The notes under the pieces were generated by a model, which had not been told where the DNA came from, made no database searches, and saw only the letters and a list, made by a program, of their open reading frames with translations. A DNA stretch of 64,000 nt from CBCXTT01 sp965178295 (GTDB lineage: Bacteria; Pseudomonadota; Alphaproteobacteria; UBA7879): assembly GCA_965178295.1 (NCBI GenBank), contig CBCXTT010000002.1:248001-312000 (forward strand). Direction: 5' to 3'. Below, in pieces: positions 63,187 to 64,000 of this stretch. The stretch's first letter is position 1; each line of letters starts with the position of its first letter. The position numbers and the translations under genes are program-made.

Positions 63187-64000
63187 TCATTGTTGGACGA
63201 GGGTATGCAATCTGCGTGCTACCACAGAGAGCATGGCCAGATCAGGATTTCCTTCGGCTTTAATGTCGATCAGCATTTTATATATACCCTGAAGTGCGGC
63301 ATCATTTTCCACAATCCACGATTTTAGCCTGTTGCGGACATTGTGCCCTGTCTGCTCTGCGTCTAATACCTGCTTTGTGATGCTTATTTGGATGTGATGC
63401 AGGTCTGTTTTCAGGGCGTTTAAGGCATGCTTATGCCACACATCTCCCGTTTTTGTTTCATCGATTTTATGGCGCAGCCAATCAATGGATAGGAATTGAC
63501 CTAATTCAAAGAACAGGCAGCCTATATCCTTAACAGAATGCATTGTGGTTTGGGAAAGATCAATAATATCCCAAGCGAACACTACATGGGGGAGTGTGGA
63601 AATTTTCGTTGCAAGTATTGCAGGGACTTTGTGTTTCTTGAGTTTCTCTATTTTCTTTTTAACAAATTTTTTGTTGCTTCCAACAATAAATGCATCCATA
63701 TTTTTTGAGAATTCTTGAATACCATTAGCGTATCGCTCTCTCATCTCTGAGACAGTGATGGGGTTATTGGATTTATGCAAAAACCACAGTGTACTTGCAT
63801 CCATAAGTTCTACGACATGCATCATCATCTGAATTTGCACGCTGGCATTCACTTTGTTATCCAGAGCTTCAATTGCATGCCAGTAATGTGTGCGCACATC
63901 GAGGCAATTTCTTGCTGCGAGGTAAGCTTGAATTACTTGACTTGATGTTGCACCTGTTAATTCCATCATCTCATTGAAGAATGTTGGTCCAACACGATTC
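63187..64000 (-). CDS. gdhB: Large NAD-dependent glutamate dehydrogenase, C-terminal part (runs off the window)
   Basis: This enzyme oxidatively deaminates glutamate to 2-oxoglutarate and ammonia; the bacterial large type has about 1500-1600 residues. Only the last 271 codons are present. The frame continues through base 64000: reading into the edge gives NRVGPTFFNEMMELTG, the conserved GPTFF motif of the family, followed by AYLAARNCLDVRTHYWHAIEALDNKV. The helical C-terminal domain that follows matches in pattern. The gene symbol follows common usage for this family. Use of glutamate as carbon and energy source fits a host-associated cell. Confidence 0.92.
   Translation of the reverse strand, partial: NRVGPTFFNEMMELTGATSSQVIQAYLAARNCLDVRTHYWHAIEALDNKVNASVQIQMMMHVVELMDASTLWFLHKSNNPITVSEMRERYANGIQEFSKNMDAFIVGSNKKFVKKKIEKLKKHKVPAILATKISTLPHVVFAWDIIDLSQTTMHSVKDIGCLFFELGQFLSIDWLRHKIDETKTGDVWHKHALNALKTDLHHIQISITKQVLDAEQTGHNVRNRLKSWIVENDAALQGIYKMLIDIKAEGNPDLAMLSVVARRLHTLVQQ

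Overview
The window comes from an alphaproteobacterium with a fairly AT-rich, loosely packed genome. It most resembles a host-associated or reductive lineage such as Holosporales, or a Rickettsiales relative; this placement is inferred from gene content and order, not from a search. The alphaproteobacterial markers are a circularly permuted two-piece tmRNA gene, SspB of the alpha type, the hemE-hemH-hemJ-rho-(parS)-parA-parB origin cassette, NDUFA12-mlaD-DUF2155, a DUF3035 lipoprotein after ileS-lspA, tatABC-serS, a C-terminal fragment of the large NAD-dependent glutamate dehydrogenase, and a vitamin B12-dependent ribonucleotide reductase. Several gene-free stretches of 0.4 to 1.8 kb, degenerate genes and two probable homopolymer frameshifts fit ongoing gene decay.

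Layout. 1-510: start of uvrA (minus). 649-7370: peroxiredoxin, then gpmI-envC-ctpA-(diverged polysaccharide-deacetylase-like gene)-rppH-winged-helix regulator-(broken small gene), overlapping or tightly spaced, for glycolysis, septal peptidoglycan splitting and RNA 5'-end processing. 7470-8734: cold-shock protein, then ssrA (tmRNA) directly followed by sspB, the ClpXP adaptor for tmRNA-tagged proteins. 8738-14214: one lipid A/Kdo operon (msbA-like transporter with a frameshift in its Walker A, DUF374 acyltransferase, waaA, lpxK, lpxL-like). 14215-21597: probable replication-origin neighbourhood (hemE, hemH, hemJ, rho, parS, parA, parB, dnaQ). 21554-24799 (minus): pssA, psd, tRNA-Val and mrp. 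24905-29269: hflK-hflC, a BI-1 family protein and an NhaC-like antiporter. 30672-36226: PCuAC copper chaperone, ileS, lspA, DUF3035 lipoprotein and pgi.

36459-46185: rsfS, ftsK, a parvulin-type isomerase, DUF2155, mlaD, NDUFA12 and nrdJ. The nrdJ promoter region carries a pair of NrdR-box-like sites and a 26-bp perfect palindrome. 46186-54871: gene-poor, with a membrane protein, an ABC-F ATPase, rpsU, an aromatic amino acid permease, tRNA-Ser and a DMT-family transporter. 54868-58271 (minus): tatA-tatB-tatC-serS-LysM/M23 lipoprotein. 59068-62339 (minus): an MscS channel and the groES-groEL operon with a sigma70-type promoter and a CIRCE operator. 63061-64000: tRNA-Arg and the 3' end of a large glutamate dehydrogenase gene.

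The most unusual item is the tmRNA. Its tag reading frame is 36 codons long, rich in arginine, and carries three A-N-x-N motifs before a normal LAA-type end, next to the gene for the adaptor that reads such tags.
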